Assembly (NCBI GenBank): GCA_015183035.1
Contig: JACZZP010000009.1
Coordinates: forward strand, 930,001 to 994,000
DNA: 64,000 nucleotides
Origin: Meloidogyne chitwoodi
Taxonomy: Eukaryota; Nematoda; Chromadorea; Rhabditida; Meloidogynidae
Reading direction: 5' to 3'
Shown piece by piece: positions 13,501 to 23,983 of this stretch. The notes under the pieces are model-generated. The model ran no database searches and was not told the DNA's origin. It worked only from the letters and a program-made list of their open reading frames with translations. Position 1 is the stretch's first letter. Each line of letters opens with the position of its first letter. The position numbers and the translations under genes were made by a program.

Positions 13501-13777
13501 CAACCATTGATGCGCAAACAACCAATTTGTGTTTGTTGTTGTTAGCCTTTAGTCTCGATGCACCTGCGACCAAACCCTTTTATAATACTTACAATTAGCA
13601 AAAATGTTTTTTCTAATATACAAAATGGTATTTTTGTTAGTTTTATAAAATTAAACTAAAATAAAATTTAAAGCATTAAATCTGAAAAATCAATTTTTAA
13701 TCATAAGATCTAAAAATGTCTTGGAAATAATTTAAAACAATAAACAAAATGTTAATTTGAAAATTATCAAACATATT
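10544..13777. other. Intergenic, A+T-rich with two G+C-richer islands
   Basis: About 3.2 kb with no supported coding exons. Two stretches depart from the A+T background. The first, near 12420-12620, holds a GGCCC..GGGCC hairpin and a TATATAAAA motif. The second, near 13420-13590, contains CACGGCCAAAAAGCTTGGCG and GTTTGTTGTTGTTAGCC-like runs. They may be regulatory or an unrecognised RNA. The region around 12827-13018 is open on the minus strand but is lysine/phenylalanine/isoleucine-rich noise. Confidence 0.5.
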
Positions 13778-15547
13778 TTAATCTTCTTTATTTAAATCAA
13801 AACGAATTACCAATCCCCAATCGCCTACAGCAATCATTACCTTGAAAAATAAAAATATACTAAAAATAGCAAAATACAAACTTTTCCATCTGGGCTGAAT
13901 GAAATTTGACGAATACATCCTTTTAATTCCTTATTACCAGGAATGAGGAAATAATCACTAAAATGAAAAAAACTTAAAAGAAAAATTATAATTTACCTAT
14001 CTGCTAAAGGCAATCTGTTTGCATCTAATCTCCATATTCTAATTTCGCCTTGTTGACTACCGCAGGCCAAAAACTTAATTAGTTTAAAATATTTTTTAAT
14101 TTTATAAATATTCAGCAATTATAAGTAAGAAACAATTATTTTTACTTTGCAATGAGGATCGACTGCCATCTTAATAAACCACATTTCAGTGTTTGGCATT
14201 TTCTAAAAAGAAAATAACTATTCAAAAAATAAAAAGTAAATAATAAACCATTATAACAGTGTGTGAAGCAAATGTCTCGGGACATTTAAGAGAACCCTTA
14301 CCAAATATACCCTCTTCAAATGTGCCAAATTTCCAAAGAGTAATACAATCTTCACTTGACTGTAATGTAAAAGATTAATGTAATTTTTAACAAATGTGTT
14401 GATAAAAATTAAAAGGGTAACAAAAATTAGCATCTTCCATAAATCGAAATTAAATCATTATTTTTCAATTTAAAAGGAATAATATCCATTGTAATTAAAA
14501 GCTTAATAAAACCTTTGAAAATATAAAATCGCCCATAATACGAACGCAGTCAACGTAATTTGTGTGTAAATCACGTGAATCACAAACTGGAAAATGCAAT
14601 TCTGTTGGGAATTGTGGAACAAGTTGGCCGTTTTTTATTAGTGATGATTGAACTGCTTTGCCGACATCAGTTTCAGGACCAATATGCCAAAGTTTGACTG
14701 CGTGATCCATACTGGCTGTTACCAAAAAGTGTGCAGTAGCATCAAAATCCTATACTTTTAACTATATCTAAAAATAAATAGAAAGAAATACCAGAGATAT
14801 GACTTGATCACGATGGCCTTGAAACCCTCCAAGAATAGCTAAACATTGCCTATGTACAATGTTCCAAAGACGTGCAGTAAAGTCTTTACTCGCTGAAGCG
14901 ACTATCATTGGATGAGCTGGTGAAGTACGTAACTCATTAATGGAGTCTCCATGCCCTAGTAAAGCCTAGAAATACAAAAATAAAAATTTGTTTATCTTAC
15001 ACAAAACATTCTTCCGTTGTGTGGACTGATAACTCGGATAATTCCTCGATGACCTCCAACTACAAGTACATGCACGGAAGTATCCAAATTATAGGCCCAT
15101 GTTATGGCGTAAAAACATTCGTTCTTCTTAATGAAAATAAGTAAAATATTCAAAAGTATTAAAAAATAAAATTTAAGTTAACGTTTACATTAAATAAAAA
15201 TATTACTAACTGCATCTAGGTCATCAAATTGCCTTAATAATCTGATTCCTTGTTGGTCAGGAGAGCAGCTGTAAACAGAAACCTTAATAGAATAAAAATT
15301 TAATAAAACTATATTATTATAAGATCAAATGGAAAAATTGATTTTTACCTTGTTCTTGCCTGCAGTTGCAAAATAATTTATATCACAATATTGGCTCGTT
15401 TTCTCTTTTGGTGCAAAAGTGTTGAATGCAATTGCATATACAGTCGTTTTATGATTTTCCTAAATTTATAATATTTTATAAAATTCTTTAAAAAAATACC
15501 ACGAATGATGAAGAATATGAATAAGGTGTTTTGGAATTTTGTGGCAT
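13778..15547 (-). CDS. mes-6: Polycomb protein EED / MES-6 (WD40, PRC2 subunit)
   Basis: EED is the WD40 beta-propeller of Polycomb repressive complex 2, which methylates H3K27 and binds H3K27me3 through an aromatic cage. Eleven exons join in frame to about 377 residues. Matching blocks in order are [131 protein letters not shown] and QISFSPDGK. The [11 protein letters not shown] block is diagnostic of EED over other WD40 proteins. The N-terminus before [10 protein letters not shown] is shorter than in vertebrates; the start at 15547 lies near the exon's 5' end and may be preceded by another exon. The upstream side is shared with INTS7 and split by a Merlin element. Confidence 0.9.
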
Positions 15548-15736
15548 AAAAAATGGCTTGATTAACAACCTAATAAAAGAAAATTACAAATTAGACAAAA
15601 AATTTTACATTCCCGTTTACTTGTCAAAAAAGTTTTCGGAAATCACCTAGTTGTGCGAATTTTTACGTTATTCGATGTTTATTAATTTTTTCGATTACCC
15701 GAAATTAGTATGTCCTAGACATTTTATATTTATTAT

Positions 15737-15744
15737 CTCTTTTT
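15737..15744. repeat. Target-site duplication of Merlin element, left copy
   Basis: The octamer CTCTTTTT lies directly before the left inverted repeat and is repeated exactly at 16502-16509 directly after the right one. Eight bp is the expected duplication length for Merlin elements. Confidence 0.85.
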
Positions 15745-15910
15745 GGCAATCTTGACCTATTGGGGCTCCACCCCAAATATTCGCAGTGGCATAGTTAAAA
15801 CGTGTTTTTAGGGGTTATCGAGGTCGCTTATTACGAATCTTATATCAGTTTTTTCTTATCACTAATCCTTATCATGTTAACAGTAATTTTAAAAATCACA
15901 GATTTTATCA
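15745..15910. repeat. Merlin left terminal inverted repeat (166 bp)
   Basis: Complementary to 16336-16501 over its whole length with only scattered mismatches, such as TATATCAG against the complement's GATATCAG. Confidence 0.85.
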
Positions 15911-15979
15911 ATTTTTTAAAAAATCACAGATTTCATAATTTGTAGGCTCTATCAGATAGCGGTTACAAATGTCTCGGAA

Positions 15980-16336
15980 TCATTGGTTCCATTGAACCAC
16001 ATGTTGCTCACTAACTCCACACATTGCTGCTTGTGAAAAAGCAGAAATTCCTTGAGCCCAAAAGTATGCGAGCATAACAAACTGTTTCAAATTGGAGTTG
16101 ACAAGAAACGATCCATGACGGAGTGCTAGCTTCTTATTGCATCGAGGAGCTCCCTGGTGCCTGCGCTGACAGCGCCAGACAATACCATCACCCCTACTCA
16201 CTCTACGATTTTTACTCATTTGCTGATTACATGATGGGCATAGTGGGGGTACAGACCGTAAAATGTTACGTTGTTGTAAAAATTGAATAGCAGATTCTTT
16301 TGTATTAATAAGTTGAGTAATTTGGAAAATATCCAT
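15980..16336 (-). pseudogene. Merlin transposase fragment (zinc ribbon + HTH only)
   Basis: The ORF starts at the ATG whose first base is the inner edge of the right inverted repeat (MDIFQITQLINTKESAI) and runs 118 codons. It carries a zinc-ribbon pattern (CPSC..M, WRCQ, RCNKK) followed by LRHGSFLVNSNLKQFV and a helix-turn-helix-like AQGISAFSQAAMCGVSEQHV, typical of the ISXO2/IS1016 N-terminus. It stops at TGA immediately after QWNQ. The frame continues beyond with FRDICNRYLI, so the stop looks like a nonsense change of a tryptophan codon. After about 20 more codons the sequence meets the left repeat, and no DDE catalytic core is present. It cannot encode a working transposase. An in-frame extension upstream to 16486 reads the repeat itself. 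Confidence 0.8.
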
Positions 16337-16501
16337 GATAAAATCTGTGATTTTTAAAATTACTGTTAAAATGATAAGGATTAGTGATAAGAAAAAACTG
16401 ATATCAGATTCGTAATAAGCGACCTCGATAACCCCTAAAAACACGTTTTTACTATGCCACTGCGAATATTTGGGGTGGAGCCCCAATAGGTCAAGATTGC
16501 C
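16336..16501. repeat. Merlin right terminal inverted repeat (166 bp)
   Basis: Partner of 15745-15910. The transposase start codon sits exactly at its inner border. Confidence 0.85.
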
Positions 16502-16600
16502 CTCTTTTTATTATTTATTTTTATATAGTGGCTTAAAAAATACTTGAGCTCTATCCTTGGTACTTTTTTATTTATACGCACTGATTCAGATTCTGACAAT

Positions 16601-18422
16601 ATGTCTATCGAAAGAACTCGTCAAGCTGATTCTAATGACATCAAAATTAGCCAGCGGTCTCAATTCTGGGCCGAGATACAGGTATGTGAAAATCAAATTC
16701 TATTGTGGGAGTAAGCTCATTTTAGATGATTACCAAGGCTTATGATTTTTCAGTGGATAGAATAGCGCACGAGACACAAAATTTTGTCAATTTTGTGCAA
16801 CAAATACTTTCTCATAAATTTAATTTTTGGATACTTTATCAAATTGCACGTTCTGCACTTAGATTTGGGCATTGGCGTTATTTAGCATTACCTTTACTGG
16901 AACAAATTCAAACAGCAGTAAGTTTATTTCAATATTTCCTTTTTATTCTAATATGATTTCTCTTAAAAAGTGTGAAAGCATTGAAACAGAATCATGGATT
17001 TATGCTTTAATTTATATCTGTAAAGCACAGCCTTCAGCTTTTAACATGAATGAACTAGCTTGTTCTGAATCAAATCTTCAATTTGCTTCACTTAATCTTA
17101 AGGTTTTTTAGTATTATAACTTATTAAAGTTTTTTAGTTTCTTGTATCTACTGAAAAGAGTCAACCGTTTAGTTTTGCTGTTGGTTATGTGAATTGTTTG
17201 GAGTCAACATTTCGAGCAATTCGTTCTATTCTAACAACGTTGAAAGTAGTTAGTTTGTTAAATTCGGAGAAACATCAGGCAGTCATTCAATCGGTTTGAT
17301 TAAAAATATAATATAATTAATTTATTTTTGAGCTCGGAACATTTTGCAATCCGATTGTAGAAGCACGTCAACAATGGATTGGTCTTTGTTCCAGGTCATT
17401 CGATGCAGACACTCAAACGCTTTTGCAGATGGGTTTGATGATTCGTATGTGTCTTCTGATTGAGCAATATCTAGGAATGCTTAATGATTCTGTAACTGAA
17501 ACAAAGTATGTTTTTTAGATATTTTTAATGGGAAATTATACTTTATGGTCTTAGATTATTATTTTCCTGCAAATTTTGTGATTATTAACGTTAAAAAATT
17601 TCTGAATATTTTATATTATAATAACTATTACAGACTTTCTGAGATTTCAATGGAGGATTTAGGTGAAAACATGCAAAAAAATTTCCGACCAAGTGCTCAA
17701 ACACAAGGATTTCATGAGCTTCTTTGTTTGGCACGCAGCGAGTTGCTTTCTTCGCACTCTGTTAATCCAAACCCAATAAAAGGAATGAAAAAACTTGTGG
17801 ATATTCTTCAACGTCTTGTGGACTTTCCACTCGGTTTGCCTCGATTCTTTTTCCATCGATTTCAATTTACACGTTTTCAAGTAATTTTTTTATTTTTATA
17901 ATAAAATATTTTGAATAATGTGGATTGAAAGCAATTTTTTAAATTTTTAGTTAACCATCTCACCCCAACCGTCAGATGGCCACACAGTATTCAAAGTATC
18001 TTCAATGGATTTATTGCCTATAGTGATAGAGGGAATAATTGAGACTAATAACAAAAAAAATATAGAGAACGTCTGCGTTGTACTTACCATAAGAAGGGAT
18101 AATTTGGTAAAACTTTTTTTTGTTGTATTTATTTTGTTAAGAGATAAAATCAAATTTAAGGCACCTGTTGAGAAGAAGCAAACAATTCAGCTTGAATCGG
18201 AACAGAAATCTTTTAAAGCGCAATTTCTCCTTAAAATTACCCAGGTAAAATTTTAGGATACTAAAACAACATTTTTCTCAGTAGAAAACACAAATAAAAG
18301 CAATGGTTTGGTTTGTTGATGCCGTAACAAAAAAACAATGGTTCGATGAAACAGACTCGGTAATACTTAAAGTGGAATTATTGGATGGAGCAGGAACGTC
18401 TGCTGTCGGACATGGTGTTTGA
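16601..18422 (+). CDS. ints-7: Integrator complex subunit 7, C-terminal half
   Basis: INTS7 is a scaffold subunit of the nuclear Integrator complex that processes snRNAs and attenuates transcription. Exons join to about 450 residues matching the C-terminal half of the roughly 960-residue family. Matching blocks are FWILYQIARSALRFGHWRYL, a TESWIYALIYI block, the SRSFDADTQTLLQMGLMIRM segment (compare the conserved ASFDADSATLR region), FPLGLPRFFFHRFQFTRFQL and a C-terminal beta domain (KAQFLLKITQ, AMVWFVDAVTKKQWF). The N-terminal HEAT-repeat half is not upstream: that space holds a Merlin element and the opposite-strand EED gene. The ATG at 16601 follows an open stretch (from TAG at 16526-16528, which could be an acceptor) reading LFIRTDSDSDN, so the true start is uncertain. 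It may be a truncated or rearranged copy, or a split gene. Confidence 0.75.
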
Positions 18423-18906
18423 AGTAAAAGAACTTATTTCTTGAATTTTTTGTACTATTTGTTTTTTATCTGATTAAAACCTTAATTGATTGAAAACAAT
18501 TAAATAATTGTATATTCAGATTTTATTACGAGTTGAAAAACTGATTGTGAGCTATTTTTTAAACAATTTGTACTACATATCTAATATGTTAATAAAATGA
18601 TTTTTCTAATAGAAAAAATATTTCAATAAATTATGCCTAGTTTTCAACCAACTAAAGAATGTTACAAGATAATATTTTAATTATTAGAATACTAGAAAAA
18701 AGACAAACTCTAGTGACACCTTGTGTTTGAGGACTAATAGAACCCAGAGTGATTCATTTTTTCTTCCATTGTATATTACCCTCCAGTTTCAAAATTAATT
18801 GTTAATTAGTATTTCAAGGTAATTTTCTAGTATAATTTAATAAACTATTTTTCATGTTTTAGCATACAGAACTTCTCTAAACCGTCTATCCCGCATAAAT
18901 CATGCC
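18423..18906. other. Intergenic between INTS7-like and FGD-like genes
   Basis: About 480 bp, A+T rich, without a supported gene. Its end (TTTTTCATGTTTTAG at about 18848-18862) is a splice or trans-splice acceptor leading into the next gene's first recognised exon. Confidence 0.5.
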
Positions 18907-21900
18907 ATGAATGAAGAACTGCAACTGAATTTCAATCAGACTCGTGCAAAGTTTGAGAAACTAAAGGATTCTCATTCAACAACAACAATTTCCGCGCCAT
19001 CAGTTTCGATTAAGCATGGTAATTCTTTATTTTTATTGTGATCCATTAGTTTGGTTTTATTTTCTGCCATATTCTGAATATATAAAAAACAATGATTTAG
19101 ATTATTGATTTAATCAAAATTATGTAACTTTAGTTAAAAATGTTAATCTAACACGATCTCATGAAGCTTCATACTGTGAGCAGAAGCTGATGCCAATAAG
19201 AAGAGGACCTAATTTACAAGTGAGTAAAAATGAAATAATTGTTTACAATTAAATTAAGTTAAACAATGGTTTTACATCTCCAACCTGTTTTTCTCCCATA
19301 GAAGAAGAAAAACATTTTGAGCATGAAGAAAATAAGAAAAGCAATGTGAAAGAGTCTATTGAAAGATTTAATAAATTGGGGTATGTTTAACAATCTAACA
19401 ATAAGGTTTTTAAAAATTTAGAATAATTCGGCCTATTGATCAACGCAAACAAGAAATTGTTGTAAACGATAATGAAAGTGAAGGTAAATTTTCTGACAAT
19501 GAGACAGAAACAGTACAGATTGTCGATGATTGTGATTCAGATTCCGAATATTCATTAATCTCTTATTCAACGTCAAATGATGATTCACTACTCTTAAATC
19601 AGAGGTATTTATTTTTAAAATTTTCTTCTATTATACAAAAATATTTTAAGTAAATCAAACAATTTTGAATCAAAAGAAAAATTATTTTCCAATATTTTGA
19701 GTGAAATGCGAAGTAAAGATAATTTTAGAAGATTAGCAATTCAAAGCGGGTATGTTATTATTTTTTTAATTACAATTTTTTTAAAGATTACCCTCAGATG
19801 TTGGTACTTTAAGATCTTCTGTTAAAAAGGTTTATATTTTGAATTTAAATATTTTTTAATTCAGAAATGTCGAAAAGTGCTGCGTGTTAGTGATCCTAAC
19901 CATTCCTTCCATGAAAATGTTAAATGCTCTAGATTAGTTAAATCACAAACAGATCCTAACCAATTTCCTCCTAAAGAAGAAGAAAGTATTCTAATTAAAA
20001 ATCATTTAAAATAATAATTATTTTAAATATTTTATAGGAAATGAAAAAAGACTAAAAACAATTAGTATGGCAAGCACAAATAGCAGTAGCATTTATTCAG
20101 CTGAGGGTTCTTCTTTAACTGAAATGCCTGAAATTCCTTTTTATAATATTGGAAATGAAAAAGAAAATGAACGTTTGAGGGAATTACATTTTGTAGTATA
20201 TGAATTTTATAAAGTAGAAAGAAGTTTTGTAGAATTATTACAACATATTGGCGTTAATTATCCAAAGTAAATATAATTTTATTATAAATGTATAGGAAAT
20301 CAAAAAGAAATATTAATCTCTTAAACATTAAAAAAGTTTATTAAATTATTCTAAATAAATAAATTCCCTTTTAGATATTTAGAAGAATGTCAAAAAAGGA
20401 ATGATTGCAAATGGTTAACTCCATCTAAAGGCTCTCATTCTCCTGGAGATGTAATTACTCGTATATCTAATCATCTACAAATGATTTTAGCTGTTCATGA
20501 AGATTTTCTTCATTTATTTGAAAATAAATTAAAAAATTGGTTATTCTTACATATTTTTAAAATATTTTTATTCCTTTCTCTTGCTCAAAATAAGATAAAA
20601 TATTTTTGAAACTTTAAAATAAATCCTATATTTAAATTAATAAGTACACATTTCTAGAATTTATAAATTAAATATGATTGAAGTTTTACCATTTATAGCT
20701 AATTTAGGAAATAATTTGAAAGAATATAAAAAGAAAAAATGTTAAATATTTTTTTATAATAAATTTTTACTTTTTTAGGGATTCAACAAATCCAAATTTT
20801 GCTGAAGTTTTTAAAAATGCAGATTATTTAAAAATTTGTAAAAATTTTTTAAAGGAAAAACGTGCTCTTACTGAAGAATTTATTTTATTTTTAAAAGAAA
20901 ATTCAGAATTAGCTATTGCTACGAGGACTTTTGAACAAGTAAAATAAAAATATTTATTTTCATATAATTTATAAATTAAATTTAAAAATATTTTAAGGAT
21001 GAATTGACTGAACAACATAATAATAATAAAATAAATAATTTAATTAAAAATAATAATATAAATAAACATTATATTGTTATGCAATTAGACAATATTCATC
21101 AAAATTTAGTTCAATATAAAAATTTAATGATGAGATACAAAAAATGTTTACCAGAAAATTCTATTGAAGTCGACTTTGCTGACAGTTTATTTTATTATTT
21201 GAAAAAAATTAATTTTAATTATTTTAGAAGCTTTAAAAAAGTTGGAAGATGTTTCAAATGGAGTAAATCAATATTTGGTTGGTGCAGATAATAATGAATT
21301 GCTTGAATTACATCGTAGACTTCAGGGACGTTTTGATGTAAATAAATTATTATTATTTTTTTTTAATTTTAAATTAATTTTTGAGGTTTTTGAACCTGGA
21401 AGAAAACTTTTACATAAAGGTGAATTACATAGATATACGAGAAAAATGCCAAAACCTCGTTATTTGATACTCTTCTCTGATTTTTTACTTATTTGTCAAT
21501 ATCCTTCAATTGGAGATAATTTTGATCGTTTTCATAAAATTTCTGTAGAAGATATTCAAGTATCAATAAAAGGTAAATGAATTGTAAATTATTTTTTAAA
21601 AATATATTTTAGATCATGTTGATTATGAAAAAGAATTTACTATAATTTCTCCACAAAAATCTAGTAGTTTTGCTTCAAAGGATAAACGTGAAAGAGATAT
21701 TTGGGTTCAAAGAATTTCAGAAGCAAAAACAAAACTTTCCTCTTTAACTTATTTAAATAATATTTCATTTAATAATAATCAAAATAATAAATTCTCAGAA
21801 GAGAATCTCATAAAATCAGAAGAACATAAACCTCAAAAAATTGAATTTTCAACAGGTTTTTCTTTTTAAATAATTTTTACAAATTTTTATTTTATTATTT

Positions 21901-22944
21901 CTTTTAAAGTAGCACCTGAATGGATGCGTGATAATAAAACAACAAAATGTTTAATTGTTGGATGTGAAACAAAATTTAATTTAATAAAAAGAAGACATCA
22001 TTGTAGAGCTTGTGGATGGATAATTTGTGGAAAATGTGTTGGATATGCTCCCGTAGTTAATTTAGAATGGGAACGTGATATTGTATGTCCTGAATGTTTT
22101 CAAAAAAGTGTTATTGCATGTGAGAGAATTTTTTTTTTAAATTTGAATAAATAAAAAATTGGAAATTTATTTATTTTTCAGTTGAGCGTGGAACTCTTTT
22201 TACATCTCAAAAAGTTCGAGTAATTAAATCTGAACAATTAAATGAAGATTATTTTCCTGAAAATTGTTTAAAAAAGGTTTAAATAATTTTATTTTTATTA
22301 TTAAAATAAATAAATTAATTAATTAAATATTTAAAAAGTATTCGGTGAATGATCTTTCTTTAAAAATTTTATATGAAAATGGCGATCGTCTTATACCTTT
22401 ATCTAAATTATTTGTTATGCCAAGAAATGGGATTAGAAAAAGAATTATTGTTCAAGGAATGGATTCTTGTGTTGATAATTCATTTCCATCTGGAATTGTA
22501 TTTTTTAGGTTTTTTTTTTAATTTAAAAAATTAATAAATATATTTTCTGTTTAAAAGAAATTCAAGAGGAATTGTTGCACAAAGATGGGCAAGGCTTACA
22601 GACAAATTTTGGTTAAATTTTTACGAAGCAGAATTTGTTAGTTTTTATTTTATTTAAAATTAAAATATAATATTAATTTTATATTATTTAATAAAAGGAT
22701 GATAAACCTAGTGAAAGTTTTTTTATTTATGGTTATTCGGTAACATCAAAAGAAACAGAAAAAGATGGAACAGTTATTGAATTGTCACATTATAATCAAA
22801 TACAAACAGAGAGAAAAGGGGATGAAATTGTTTTTTGTGTTAGACATGCTGGATCGGCAACAAAGTTTTTTTAAAATATTTATTTTTTATTTATTTTTAA
22901 GTTGGTTGAATGCATTAAATGAAATGTTAAAAATTGATGACTGA
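18907..22944 (+). CDS. exc-5: FYVE, RhoGEF and PH domain protein (FGD / EXC-5 type)
   Basis: FGD proteins activate Cdc42 through a Dbl-homology domain and bind phosphoinositides through PH and FYVE domains. C. elegans EXC-5 shapes excretory canals. More than 15 exons join to roughly 900 residues. An acidic, low-complexity N-terminal region (about 18907-20120) is followed by the DH domain, from ERLRELHFVVYEFYKVERSF (about 20170) to about 21330. PH1 follows (KLLHKGELHRYTRKMPKPRY to DIWVQRISEAK), then FYVE (WMRD, RRHHCRACGWIICGKC, ERDIVCPECF, 21920-22115) and a C-terminal PH ending in WLNALNEMLKIDD. The DH-PH-FYVE-PH order is the FGD signature. The first FYVE cysteine pair is spaced C-x4-C rather than C-x2-C. 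The start at 18907 is the first usable ATG, but the frame is open upstream to an acceptor at 18861-18862, so an earlier exon is likely. Confidence 0.85.
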
Positions 22945-23599
22945 GAGAGAGAATATTTAACAATTTTTAATCAAAATATGTATTTCACTTCGGGTTTTAT
23001 TATTATAATTTTAGTACTTTCACATTCTTTTGCCATGACATTCTCTTCTTTAAATTTATTTTTAATTAATATTTTAGTACTGCCTTAAATTTATTTGAGT
23101 TTTTTCTTTTATTTTTCTAACAATTTCTGCCTTTAATTATTAAAATTTAAAATAAAAAAACTCAAAATATAAGTCAAGTCTATACCCTGTGAATTTAATT
23201 CTGAATAACTTTTAATATTTTTTTAAAATTATTTTCAAGAGAAAATTAACTTTTTTTAAAGTTAGAATACCTGATTTACTTATATATTTATTATATTTAT
23301 TAAATAATTAAAATATTTTTAAATATTTTTTATAATGCATATAGGTACATAATATTTATTTTATTATTAAAGATTAAAAAAATATTAATAAATGTACCTA
23401 GAATATTTTTAGGGAGTCTTTTTTTATAAAACAATTGTAAAATAATCAATTATTTTTTACTCCTTATTTATTTTTCCCCCATTTAACCACATCTCTTAAT
23501 ATATTAAATATATAAATAATTTTTAATTATTTTAAAATTTAGATTGGGATATAATAATAATAATATTTAATAAACCTTATATTTAATTTTATACTAAAA
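22945..23599. other. Intergenic, A+T-rich
   Basis: About 650 bp holding the 3' UTR of the FGD-like gene and the upstream region of a small gene. No further feature seen. Confidence 0.5.
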
Positions 23600-23983
23600 A
23601 TGCAGCAACATTTTATTTTATTTTATCGTTTGGTAAAGTCTACTTTTGGAAAAATATTTAAGAAAATTGTTAAACAAAAATACGTTCAAAAAGATATTAT
23701 TGAACTACAAAATATTGAAAATATAATTCAAGAAAATGAAACTTTTTATTCTAATTTTGAATTAAGGTAAAAAATTAGAGAGGATATTTTAAATTAAATT
23801 ATTTAAAATTAAAGCGAATATGATCATCATAATAATAATAATTTAATTTTTAATAAAAATATTATATTAATTAAAGAAGAAGAAAATAAATTAATAATAA
23901 ATCAACAAAATGAGGGAAATTTATTATTTCGTACAACAAGTGTTGATTCTTTAATTTCTGTTTTTATTCAACGTTTATATTAA
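23600..23983 (+). CDS. Small hypothetical protein, two exons
   Basis: I do not recognise it. An ATG at 23600 opens MQQHFILFYRLVKSTFGKIF, and the frame reaches a donor (AG|GTAAAA) about 170 bp later. It resumes after an acceptor (ATTAAAG|C, about 23813) as SEYDHHNNNN and continues to VDSLISVFIQRLY and TAA. The total is about 110 residues. The protein is basic at the start, with an Asn tract and an acidic patch (KEEENK). There are no clear membrane segments or domains. Support is limited to a frame maintained across a canonical short intron and a plausible composition (RTTSVDSLISVF is unlike A+T noise). Confidence 0.45.

Larger units (their letters stand above)
15745..16501 (-). mobile_element. 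Merlin-superfamily DNA transposon, internally deleted
   Basis: A 757-bp element bounded by 166-bp terminal inverted repeats (15745-15910 and 16336-16501), starting GGCAATCTTGACC and ending with its complement. It is flanked by the 8-bp duplication CTCTTTTT. Inside is the N-terminal third of an IS1016/ISXO2-like transposase on the minus strand. The combination of long repeats starting GG, an 8-bp duplication and this transposase type fits Merlin. The catalytic domain is missing, so it is non-autonomous. The repeats differ at only a few positions, so the insertion is not very ancient. Confidence 0.87.
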
